From Nitrososphaerales archaeon (lineage in GTDB: Archaea > Thermoproteota > Nitrososphaeria > Nitrososphaerales > JACAEJ01), in the NCBI GenBank assembly GCA_013388925.1, contig JACAEJ010000054.1, forward strand, positions 1 through 41,069: a stretch of 41,069 nucleotides of DNA. The letters are read 5' to 3'. The notes below the pieces were generated by a model that did not search any database, was not told the DNA's origin, and saw only the letters and a list, made by a program, of their open reading frames with translations. The translations under genes and the position numbers were made by a program. Positions 17,137-24,084 of this stretch are shown here, in pieces. Position 1 is the stretch's first letter, and the number at the start of each line of letters is the position of its first letter.

Positions 17137-17261
17137 AAAGTTACGGAAGAGGATGCTATAGGCACAATATCTTTTATGGGACATTAGGGGTAGATGTGAA
17201 GAAAGACAGGACAGACCTTGGAGTACTCCGTGGAAGACCTTTGAGTGAGAGAACATTATAA
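17137..17261 (+). pseudogene. Remnant of a second MCM gene (C-terminal AAA+/tail segment)
   Basis: Two short blocks translate into MCM sequence. Block 1 (17137-17178) reads KVTEEDAIGTISFM, against KVTEEDAIRAISLM in the intact mcm (16691-16732), 11 of 14 identical. Block 2 (17184-17258) is in another frame and reads LGVDVKKDRTDLGVLRGRP followed by LSERTL, 18 of 25 identical to the intact gene at about 16751-16825. Between the blocks 13 nt are missing relative to mcm, which explains the frame change, and a TAA follows block 2. Upstream bases (about 17085-17136) may also derive from mcm but are too decayed to align by eye. The rest of the 353-bp gap (17018-17370) holds no gene. Not functional. 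Confidence 0.82.
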
Positions 17262-17370
17262 AGATAATCCCATATACTTATCACTCTACCCTTCCACTCG
17301 CTTAAACAATTATAATTCTAAATAAAAACCGTCTTTGCAACAATATAACACATAAGTTTATAAATCAGTC

Positions 17371-18078
17371 ATGCTATCTTTCGAAGATAGTGATATCATG
17401 CCTTCGAAATCGACTGAAGCTTTGTCTAAGGGTGTTGACACTTCAACCAAGAACTTTGGTTTGTTCGTTCCTATGCTTGCACCACTAATCATTCATTTGA
17501 TCTTCCTTATACTAGCCTACGTAGTCTTTCCGACGAGAATCGGCTTCTATCCTTACTTCTACATAGAAGTCCCAAACCCATGGCTGATCTGGGGTGGCTA
17601 TTTCATAGCATCCATCATTTGGTTCATAGTCGGCTGCATGATCGTTGATATGGCTAACGATGTTATCAATGGACGACCAATGAACATGAATAAAAGTATG
17701 AAGGTTGTAACTGGGAGACTGGGCACTCTGTTCGTCGCTGCCATTATTTCAGCCATATTCTTCCTACTGTTCTTCCTAATTCCTGTTGCTCTATTCATAA
17801 TTACAATTGCCATAATAGAAGGAAAAGATGCTATGGAGAGTACAAAAAGATCGTTTGACTTCGTTGTCAAGAACCTCGGAGAAGTCATCGTTTTCGTAAT
17901 CATAGTAATTGTTGTTGAAATAATCCTGGGCATTGGTTTTGCATTTATTCCAGTTGTTGGTGCTTATCTAGGAGCCATAGTGAGCTGGATTCTAAACGTT
18001 ATTTTCACAGTCGCTGCTGTGTACTTCTATCTTTCTTTGAGGCAACCGACGCCTCCTCCTCCACCGCCACCTCCATAA
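17371..18078 (+). CDS. Polytopic membrane protein with polyproline C-terminus; function unknown
   Basis: A membrane protein of up to 235 residues with about five or six hydrophobic segments (residues 28-53, 72-95, 117-150, 165-190 and 195-222 in the longest version). The EGKDAMESTKRSFDFVVKNLG loop is like that in archaeal proteins related to the glycerophosphodiester-phosphodiesterase membrane domain or DUF7847-type proteins. The C-terminus is RQPTP followed by eight prolines, encoded by CCT/CCA/CCG repeats. ATG 17371 is the first start, but a GTTTATAAAT box at about 17355-17364 would place transcription start near 17385, so ATG 17398 (MPSKSTEALSKG, 226 residues) may be the true start. No function is claimed. 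Confidence 0.82.
   Translation: MLSFEDSDIMPSKSTEALSKGVDTSTKNFGLFVPMLAPLIIHLIFLILAYVVFPTRIGFYPYFYIEVPNPWLIWGGYFIASIIWFIVGCMIVDMANDVINGRPMNMNKSMKVVTGRLGTLFVAAIISAIFFLLFFLIPVALFIITIAIIEGKDAMESTKRSFDFVVKNLGEVIVFVIIVIVVEIILGIGFAFIPVVGAYLGAIVSWILNVIFTVAAVYFYLSLRQPTPPPPPPPP
17374..17390. repeat. Short inverted repeat near the start of the 17371 gene
   Basis: CTATCTT (17374-17380) and AAGATAG (17384-17390) are perfect 7-bp arms around a 3-bp centre. The element lies about 20 bp after the TATA-like box and just before ATG 17398, so it would sit over the transcription start. It could be an operator or chance. Confidence 0.35.
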
Positions 18079-18221
18079 CTTCAATTCACTTTTCTTTTTT
18101 TCATTAAAGGTTCAAGCGTTAGAATTAACAAAGATCACATATACTGAACACCGTGAGTTTTTTTAGCTTTCTAACTCATTTTGGAATCCGTCTCTTTCCC
18201 TCAGGCATATATTTGCAAAAG

Positions 18222-19481
18222 TTATTCGTACTCTATCGTTGCAGGTGGCTTAGGAGATAGATCCCAATAAACCTCTCTCACATTGCACCTTTCGACTATC
18301 TTGTCGGCTATCTTTTCTAAGGTCTCCATGGGAATCTCATTGATACTTGCTGTCATGGCATTGGAACTGTTTACCGACCTTATAGCTACTATGTATCCTA
18401 GCGAACCATTCTTCGAACCAACCCTGTACAATACTCTTGAGAATCGGGTATCTGGTGGTATTTCTCTACCTACTCTCTTCAAAGTATCATAGTCCAATTC
18501 AGAATCGCTTTCAATACAGAGAGGATGGCTATAGACCCTCTTGCCCTCTCTTACCCCTGTAACATTCGCGTTCAGAATCTTACATCTAATGCTTCTTCCC
18601 GTCTTCTCCCTCAGCAATGGCATCACTTCTTCCGTTTTTATGAATGCACCGTCGAAGGTTGCTGCAAAGGATTGAAAGGGTATCTGCTCTCCCGTCCTAT
18701 CATCTATGTACAGATTAACACCGAATCTACTCCTCGTGTGTTCTTCGATCATCCGCTCTACTACATCGTTCGCCCTCTTTTCTATATACAACTTTTCTGG
18801 TGTTATGGCCCCCACAGCTCTAACAGACAAGCCTGGGCCTGGGAAGGGTTGTCTCCTGGGTGCATCTTTTAAGACCTTCATGTTATACTTGGACCATAAG
18901 AACTCAGCAACCCTTCTCACTTCGTCCTTATATAATCCAGCAAGGGGCTCTATGACCCTCCCAACCTTTGTGAATTTCAACTGCACGTTATGTTGGCTCT
19001 TTATCCCACCCTCGGTTTCGATGATGTCTGGCATTATGGTCCCTTGGGTCATTACGTTGCATTCGGACTTGGCCATCTGTCGATCCGTTGAGATCTCGTA
19101 AGCCCTACGAAAGCCCAGCCTCTTCTGCTCCGCATCCGAGATGCCCATCACTCTTTTATAGAATAACGCTCTGGCATTTATGATCTTGAAGTTCTTGAAC
19201 TCGGAGAATCTTTCATCTATTATCTCTGACTCTTCCCTCCCGCCCATAAGCCTCATGAAGCCAGTATCCAAATGTGTAACATAGAGCCTATCTCCTATCT
19301 CAAGGTGAAAGAGGGCGGCCGTGACTGTAGAATCTACTCCCCCAGAAACCATTATCGCCACCCTGTCTCTAGGTTTTACGTGCTCTTTGACGAACTTCAT
19401 TGCGCCCTTCACGAAGCCTTCAGGGTCCTTCTTTGGAGAAACTTCGGGCTTTATGTACCTAAACAAAACGGCTATAGACAT
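18222..19481 (-). CDS. guaAB: GMP synthase ATP-pyrophosphatase subunit (GuaA B-type), unusually long
   Basis: A 419-residue protein of the two-subunit archaeal GMP synthase, which adenylates XMP and aminates it with ammonia from a separate glutaminase subunit. The PP-loop SGGVDS lies at residues 46-51, followed by QGTIMPDIIE, IKSQHNV, IEPLAGLYKDEVR, RRQPFPGPGLSVRAVG and a C-terminal SPKPPATIEYE. Archaeal B subunits are normally near 310 residues; the excess lies around residues 245-360 in the dimerisation domain (segments such as YIDDRTGEQIPFQSFAATFDG). The loop after the PP-loop (LDTGFMRLMGG) also differs from the usual DNGLLR. The glutaminase partner is not in the window. It may be a true GMP synthase or a divergent paralogue. 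Confidence 0.88.
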   Translation of the reverse strand: MSIAVLFRYIKPEVSPKKDPEGFVKGAMKFVKEHVKPRDRVAIMVSGGVDSTVTAALFHLEIGDRLYVTHLDTGFMRLMGGREESEIIDERFSEFKNFKIINARALFYKRVMGISDAEQKRLGFRRAYEISTDRQMAKSECNVMTQGTIMPDIIETEGGIKSQHNVQLKFTKVGRVIEPLAGLYKDEVRRVAEFLWSKYNMKVLKDAPRRQPFPGPGLSVRAVGAITPEKLYIEKRANDVVERMIEEHTRSRFGVNLYIDDRTGEQIPFQSFAATFDGAFIKTEEVMPLLREKTGRSIRCKILNANVTGVREGKRVYSHPLCIESDSELDYDTLKRVGREIPPDTRFSRVLYRVGSKNGSLGYIVAIRSVNSSNAMTASINEIPMETLEKIADKIVERCNVREVYWDLSPKPPATIEYE

Positions 19482-19524
19482 TAAAATTGGGGGGGAGGGT
19501 TGAGGATTTAAGCTTAATTCTATA

Positions 19525-21693
19525 TCATTTTGATAGTTGTATCTTTATGCTCTTTGCGATGGCCATGCCTATCTTCGGAACTAAAGCTATCTTGTCCAAG
19601 GGTGCAGATGCCAATTTGGCAATATCCGTAAAGTCGTGGTTATACAATGAACGGGCCCTGACTCTCCCGATTCCCTCCAACCTTGCCAAGGGTATGAGTT
19701 CAGGCCTTATGCCCTGATCAATCCTTTGCATCAATTCTCTGATCTCAGATAAAAGGTCGGTCCTTCCTATCAACTTGGAGAGCTCAAAAAGAGAGTGAGC
19801 AAGCCATTTTGATGTCTCTACGGCTCTGTGAAGGTCTCCTGGCTCTACCCCCAGCTTGTCGAGCAATCTATCTTCGCTCCATTCGTTTATCCACCCATAG
19901 AGGACCAGAAGGCTCCTAAAATCCTCAAGGTACTCTTCATAATCAAACTCGTCTTTAGGGATGGGTAGTAGAAACTCTTCTTTGTTTTGGTCTATGAGCA
20001 TCATTGCTTCGTCGATATCCTTGTTTCTTAAAAGGAACTTTGGGGTAAAGTCTGGCGATGAAACTAATAGGTGAAGGAAGCCCAGCATGTGAGGTTTACC
20101 ACCTTCTGCAAAGTTTATCGCCCTTCTGAACAAGACTCCAGTGACAGGGTCTATATAGAGCGTCGAAACCCTTCTGCCAAATTCGCTGGGAATGTAGCGC
20201 CTACCCCTCCTTTCTACAAGCCCCTCTTCTGCAAGGTAACCCATGGTCCTATCCACCTTTGTTCGAATCGTAGCACGCCTGTACTGAATGGCCAAAAGAG
20301 ATCTTGAGAGCAAGTCGAGAATTCCATCGTCACTTATCCCGGGGAGACTGGCTATTGTAGCTAAAAGGTGGGTCCTAAGGTCAGGCTCGTTGTATAGCCT
20401 TGAGCGAAGGGGCTCAGGTTCTCCCTTTATGTACCTATATAGAATTTCATCGGCATTACTTTGGTGGGATGATATTATTACTGTCTCCCCTCTATCATCA
20501 TACTCTGGTCTTCCCGCTCTCCCACACATCTGTTTGTACTCCATTACGCTGATGGGTGCCTTTCCCCCGTAGTCCGAATTGTACCTCATTAAGCTACTTA
20601 TGACCACTCTTCGAGCCGGGAGGTTAACCCCGGCCGCCAGCGTAGGGGTGGCAGTAAGAACCTTGATCAGACCCTTTCTGAAACCATCCTCTATGATAGA
20701 TCTATGGGCCCCAGAAAGCCCAGCATGATGGAAAGCTGTACCCTTCTCTACAACTTTCAATAGAGTCCTACTTAACTCCGTCTCCTCCCCCGACGAAACG
20801 ATTTTCTTCGAGACCCTCCTGACCTCTTCAGATTCCTCCCTTGTAAGATAGTGCTGAGTTACCTCGGAAGCCTTTATGGCGTAGCTCACCGCCATCCTCC
20901 TTGTCTCTGCGAAGATCAAAGACTGGCCTCCCTCTGAGATTATATCTATGGCTACGTCTATGACAGGCCCCCTGTTGGTCGGCTTTACCTTTCTTATCGA
21001 ACCATTAGAGAAGCTGATCTCTCCGTGCTGATAGACTCCTTCGACCAGCTCTACGGGCCTCCATCTTGTATCTATAAGCTTGGCTCCAAGCCACTCGGCC
21101 AACTCCTTTGAATTCTTCACCGTAGCACTTAATGCAAGGATTTGTGCCCCATGGACATAAGTTAGAATCTTGGTTACTGTCATCTCGAGGGTTGGACCTC
21201 TGTCATCATCCCCAACTATGTGAATTTCGTCTGCTACAAAGAGCCTCACAGAGTCTATCCAAGACACCCCATGGCGAAGAATGGAATCGAACTTTTCATT
21301 TGTGAGGATCAGTATGTCCCCTATCCCTAGAGATTCGCCCGATACATCATAGTCCCCTGTTGAGATTAGAACCTTCACGTTGTTCCCATTCTTCTTGGTC
21401 ATGCCCTCTAAAGCCCTGAATTCGTTATACTTCTCGCTTGCAAGGGCTCTCAATGGGGTAAGATATACAACCTTCCCCAAACCTTCTAAAACCATCTTCC
21501 CGGCAACAAGCATGGCTACAAGAGTCTTTCCACTGGCTGTTGGCGTCGTGAGGAGCAGATTTCGACCCTCGAGTACCCCGGCTCTTACGGCCTCTTCTTG
21601 AGGAGGATAAAGATCAGAGTAGCCAAGCGACTCCATGAATCTTTTTAATTTATCTGGGATCCGTAGCTCCCTTATCTTCAATCTACCATTCAC
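19525..21693 (-). CDS. hel308: Hel308-type superfamily 2 DNA helicase
   Basis: A 722-residue Ski2-like helicase of the Hel308 group, a 3'-5' helicase that acts at stalled forks. Motifs in order: Q-motif region YPPQEEAV, Walker A TPTASGKT (I), TPLRALASEK (Ia), DEIH (II), ALSATVKN (III), FAETRRMA (IV), AAGVNLPAR (V) and QMCGRAGRP (VI). The winged-helix and ratchet domains follow, then a helix-hairpin-helix tail (LEGIGRVRARSLYNHDF ... VPKIGMAIAKSI). Length and order match the family. The N-terminus is MNGRLKIRELRIP from the ATG at 21693. It is transcribed away from the DUF5679 gene region on the same strand. Confidence 0.95.
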   Translation of the reverse strand: MNGRLKIRELRIPDKLKRFMESLGYSDLYPPQEEAVRAGVLEGRNLLLTTPTASGKTLVAMLVAGKMVLEGLGKVVYLTPLRALASEKYNEFRALEGMTKKNGNNVKVLISTGDYDVSGESLGIGDILILTNEKFDSILRHGVSWIDSVRLFVADEIHIVGDDDRGPTLEMTVTKILTYVHGAQILALSATVKNSKELAEWLGAKLIDTRWRPVELVEGVYQHGEISFSNGSIRKVKPTNRGPVIDVAIDIISEGGQSLIFAETRRMAVSYAIKASEVTQHYLTREESEEVRRVSKKIVSSGEETELSRTLLKVVEKGTAFHHAGLSGAHRSIIEDGFRKGLIKVLTATPTLAAGVNLPARRVVISSLMRYNSDYGGKAPISVMEYKQMCGRAGRPEYDDRGETVIISSHQSNADEILYRYIKGEPEPLRSRLYNEPDLRTHLLATIASLPGISDDGILDLLSRSLLAIQYRRATIRTKVDRTMGYLAEEGLVERRGRRYIPSEFGRRVSTLYIDPVTGVLFRRAINFAEGGKPHMLGFLHLLVSSPDFTPKFLLRNKDIDEAMMLIDQNKEEFLLPIPKDEFDYEEYLEDFRSLLVLYGWINEWSEDRLLDKLGVEPGDLHRAVETSKWLAHSLFELSKLIGRTDLLSEIRELMQRIDQGIRPELIPLARLEGIGRVRARSLYNHDFTDIAKLASAPLDKIALVPKIGMAIAKSIKIQLSK

Positions 21694-21815
21694 TCTGTAG
21701 GAAGGCTGCCCTATTCTTGCTAGATCCGATTATTAAACAGTTGATGCCTCCATCTCTTTTGGATAGAAGCTTACTCATAATTATAGTGAAAAGACAAAAA
21801 ATAAGGTGGGGTATC

Positions 21816-21959
21816 CTATGCCTTTCCTATTCTGTAGATCGTGGTCCCACAGACGGGGCATGTGCCTTTTATGGCTGGTCTTCCGTTCTTTAGCTTCACT
21901 GACTTGGGATCTTTTATCTCACGTTTCGCCTTGCACTTCACACAAAACGCTTGAACCAT
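21816..21959 (-). CDS. Small zinc-ribbon protein, DUF5679 type (47 residues)
   Basis: ATG at 21959 to TAG at 21816 gives a 47-residue protein starting MVQAFCVKCKAKREIKDP, with a second knuckle GTCPVCGTTIYRIG. Two CxxC pairs (C6/C9, C34/C37) form a zinc ribbon. The KNGRPAIKGTCPVCGT stretch is characteristic of the DUF5679 family, which is widespread in archaea and some bacteria but has no known function. The 292 bp upstream (21960-22251) hold no gene I can support. Confidence 0.88.
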   Translation of the reverse strand: MVQAFCVKCKAKREIKDPKSVKLKNGRPAIKGTCPVCGTTIYRIGKA

Positions 21960-22251
21960 CTCTATCTACCTGACTTTTCGTGCTCACCATCTCTTGTATC
22001 TGCGCCGTATTTAAGCGTGAGCCTTCAGCTCCTCATAATGACCAAATGAAGGCGAAGAAAAGAAGTAATCGGAGACCCCTTATAATATGGATTGGCGTTA
22101 TACGAATGTATTAAGAAGCTGATGAAGCATTGTAGAAATCAGCCCATCCAAGCTCCTATTCTCCTTGACATTGTCCTATGAGCTTCCACTCGAAGATATC
22201 GTAAAACCTATGTACCATAGATCTCTTCGTACTAACTTTTGCGTAGGGAGT

Positions 22252-22713
22252 CTAAATCAATTCATTTGGTGACAGTAATCTACCACAATATCTACACCTA
22301 AGCAAGGGTGGATTCTTTCTCACGGCATCTATTATGTAGGATACGGGTTCGTTGGAGTTGGATATGCATGTAGGGTTTGGACACTTAAACACATTCACAA
22401 AGGTGTCTGGTATCTCGACTTTCCTCTTCTCAAAAACTTGATAATCCCTGATTAGGTTTACCGTCGCCCTAGGCGCTATCAGAGCGATTCTGTTTGTCTC
22501 TTCAGGCTTCAGAAACCTGTTCTCGATCTTTATTATATCCTTTTTTCTTAACTTCTTGCTCGAGACGTTCATGGCTACTGTTACTATGTTGCCATTCTTA
22601 CCATCTATGTTCAGAGCCTGCAAGACCTGAAGGGCTCTCCCTTGCTCGACATGGTCAAGGACCGTGCCCTCTTTTATCTTTCTGACGAGTTGCTCCTTGC
22701 TCATATGATTCAC
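22252..22713 (-). CDS. pyrI: Aspartate carbamoyltransferase regulatory subunit PyrI
   Basis: A 153-residue regulatory chain of ATCase, which binds CTP/ATP and transmits feedback control to PyrB. The N-terminal allosteric domain carries VRKIKEGTVLDHVEQGRALQVL and the VNLIRDYQVFEKRKVEIP strand. The C-terminal zinc domain has CPNPTC and CRYCGR, the four Cys that bind zinc and contact PyrB. The start is ATG 22713 (MNHMSKEQ) or ATG 22704. A TTATAAAAAG box (22740-22749, minus strand) about 30 nt upstream suggests a nearly leaderless message. pyrB and pyrI usually form one operon in archaea; here they are divergent and separated by 428 bp. Confidence 0.96.
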   Translation of the reverse strand: MNHMSKEQLVRKIKEGTVLDHVEQGRALQVLQALNIDGKNGNIVTVAMNVSSKKLRKKDIIKIENRFLKPEETNRIALIAPRATVNLIRDYQVFEKRKVEIPDTFVNVFKCPNPTCISNSNEPVSYIIDAVRKNPPLLRCRYCGRLLSPNELI

Positions 22714-22786
22714 TAATGAATTATGAATACTTAAGCTATACTTTTTATAACCCTATCTGTCGAAGAATCCACAGACAATCCCGTAG

Positions 22787-22936
22787 TTGATCTGCAGAAA
22801 CAAGATAATTGTTTCTGGCATAATATTTGAAGCCGATGGTATTATATTTGTCACTCTTGATGGGTTCAATGGATATGTTGGGAAGATAATCCGAATAGAG
22901 ACAGATCTTGGGGAGTTTGTGACTAATCAGGTTTGA
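22787..22936 (+). CDS. Possible 49-residue protein, weakly supported
   Basis: A TTG-started frame of 49 residues ending at TGA 22934-22936, with an ordered alternation of hydrophobic and polar residues (GIIFEADGIIFVTLDGFNG, then VGKIIRIETDLGEF). This looks like a small beta-rich fragment rather than random sequence. The TATA-like TTTTTATAA at 22742 lies upstream. No family is recognised. It could be a gene remnant or non-coding. An overlapping minus-strand frame (22745-22948) looks less convincing. Confidence 0.22.
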   Translation: MICRNKIIVSGIIFEADGIIFVTLDGFNGYVGKIIRIETDLGEFVTNQV

Positions 22937-22937
22937 T

Positions 22938-23078
22938 TTAGGCAACACCGGCTGGCCTCTTTTTGTGCTCCTTCTTATGTAATTCTATCTTATGTACAAA
23001 AGCAAAAGGGCGGGAATCTTCGATTATTAATCCACAAATTTGGCAGACATATCTGTAAAGTTTATTGGAGTATGCCAT
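22938..23078 (-). CDS. Tiny zinc-finger protein (46 residues), possible transcription regulator
   Basis: ATG at 23078 to TAA at 22938 encodes a 46-residue protein with a CxxC knuckle (VCQICG, C12/C15) and a His-rich helix (H29, H34, H38 in FVHKIELHKKEHKKR), resembling a C2H2 zinc finger. The basic tail suits nucleic-acid binding. The shared AT-rich box ATTTAAATA (23100-23109) is about 27 nt before the ATG, so the message is probably leaderless. A 9-bp inverted repeat covers the start codon. It lies between pyrI and pyrB; a link with pyrimidine regulation is only an inference from position. Confidence 0.65.
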   Translation of the reverse strand: MAYSNKLYRYVCQICGLIIEDSRPFAFVHKIELHKKEHKKRPAGVA

Positions 23079-23087
23079 TACTCCAAT
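23064..23087. repeat. Perfect 9-bp inverted repeat, probable operator
   Basis: ATTGGAGTA (23064-23072) and TACTCCAAT (23079-23087) flank the 6-bp centre TGCCAT. The repeat straddles the start codon and probable transcription start of the minus-strand zinc-finger gene and lies about 12 bp before the TATA box of pyrB. It is well placed for repression of one gene and control of the other. Confidence 0.6.
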
Positions 23088-23099
23088 AAGTCCACTTCA

Positions 23100-23109
23100 A
23101 ATTTAAATA
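23100..23109. promoter_or_regulatory. Probable bidirectional TATA region for pyrB and the zinc-finger gene
   Basis: The AT-rich sequence ATTTAAATA is near-palindromic. Measured on the plus strand it would place transcription start near 23131, 11 nt before the pyrB ATG; on the minus strand near 23079, at the zinc-finger gene ATG (23078). Assignment is by spacing only. Confidence 0.45.
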
Positions 23110-23141
23110 GATTTATATCTTCATAGAATGCAGAAGGAATT

Positions 23142-24083
23142 ATGAGAAATCCATTCTTTGATCGAGATATTATCTCGATAAAGGATTTTTCCCGATCTGA
23201 ACTTGAGTATCTATTCTCCTTGTCTAACCGTATGGATTCTCTTGACCGTGAGAAAAGAAGGAATTTGGGAAGAGGCAAAATTCTTGGGCTACTGTTCTTC
23301 GAGCCCAGCACGAGAACTAGGCTGAGCTTCGAGGCTGCAATGTTATCCATTGGAGGCAATGTCTTGGGCTTTGCCCATCCTAGAATGTCTTCTGTGGAGA
23401 AGGGGGAGAACCTCGCTGATACCGTTAAAACCGTAGAGAACTACGTTGATGTGATGGTCCTTAGGCATCCTATGGAAGGTGCGAATCGTTTCGCAGCGGA
23501 AGTAGCATCAAAGCCCATAATAAATGCTGGTAGCGGGACAGAGGAGCACCCTACCCAAGCCATGCTCGACCTCTACACCATCATGAAGGTGAAGGGAAGG
23601 ATAGATGGATTGAACATAGCCATAGTGGGGGATTTGAAGTATGGAAGGACGGTGTACTCCCTCATCTATGGTTTGTCAAACTATAGAACGAGGATATTCT
23701 TGGTATCCCCTCCACAGCTAAGAGTTAGAGAAGAGGCTCTGTTCAACATTGGGGATAAGATCAAAGTATCAGAGCATGGAGACATTAGGGAGATAATAGA
23801 GGATTTGGATGTTATATACGCCACTAGAATTCAAAGAGAGAGATTCCCTGATCCTCATGAATATGAAAAGGTCAAGGGCTCTTATGTGATAGACATCGAT
23901 CTGCTCAAAAGCGGCAAGGATGATTGTATAGTCATGCACCCCCTCCCTAGAGTGGGGGAGATAAAGCCAGAAGTCGATAACACTCCAAGAGCAAAGTACT
24001 TTCTACAGATATACCTTGGCAAGGTGATAAGGGCTACCCTGTTGGCTTCTATCCTTAACCCTAATCCTTACGCTCTATTCTGA
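23142..24083 (+). CDS. pyrB: Aspartate carbamoyltransferase catalytic subunit PyrB
   Basis: A 313-residue ATCase catalytic chain that makes N-carbamoyl-aspartate from carbamoyl phosphate and aspartate, the committed step of pyrimidine synthesis. Visible motifs are the carbamoyl-phosphate loop FFEPSTRTRLSFEAA (about 53-67), SVEKGENLADT (the 80s loop with catalytic Ser/Lys), VLRHPMEGA, GSGTEEHPTQAMLDLYT (with the active-site His), VGDLKYGRTVYSL, YATRIQRERF (240s loop) and MHPLPRVGEI. Length is normal. It is convergent with nrdJ, and only one base separates their stop codons. The separate pyrI gene is divergent upstream. Confidence 0.98.
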   Translation: MRNPFFDRDIISIKDFSRSELEYLFSLSNRMDSLDREKRRNLGRGKILGLLFFEPSTRTRLSFEAAMLSIGGNVLGFAHPRMSSVEKGENLADTVKTVENYVDVMVLRHPMEGANRFAAEVASKPIINAGSGTEEHPTQAMLDLYTIMKVKGRIDGLNIAIVGDLKYGRTVYSLIYGLSNYRTRIFLVSPPQLRVREEALFNIGDKIKVSEHGDIREIIEDLDVIYATRIQRERFPDPHEYEKVKGSYVIDIDLLKSGKDDCIVMHPLPRVGEIKPEVDNTPRAKYFLQIYLGKVIRATLLASILNPNPYALF

Positions 24084-24084
24084 A

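Noticed and set aside
22046-22250. Short frames (for example MKAKKRSNRRPLIIWIGVI) in the gap between DUF5679 and pyrI
   Set aside because: About 22 codons each, no supporting signals, no recognised family.
22745-22948. Minus-strand 67-residue frame in the pyrI-pyrB gap
   Set aside because: It conflicts with the better supported zinc-finger gene end and has no recognisable pattern.
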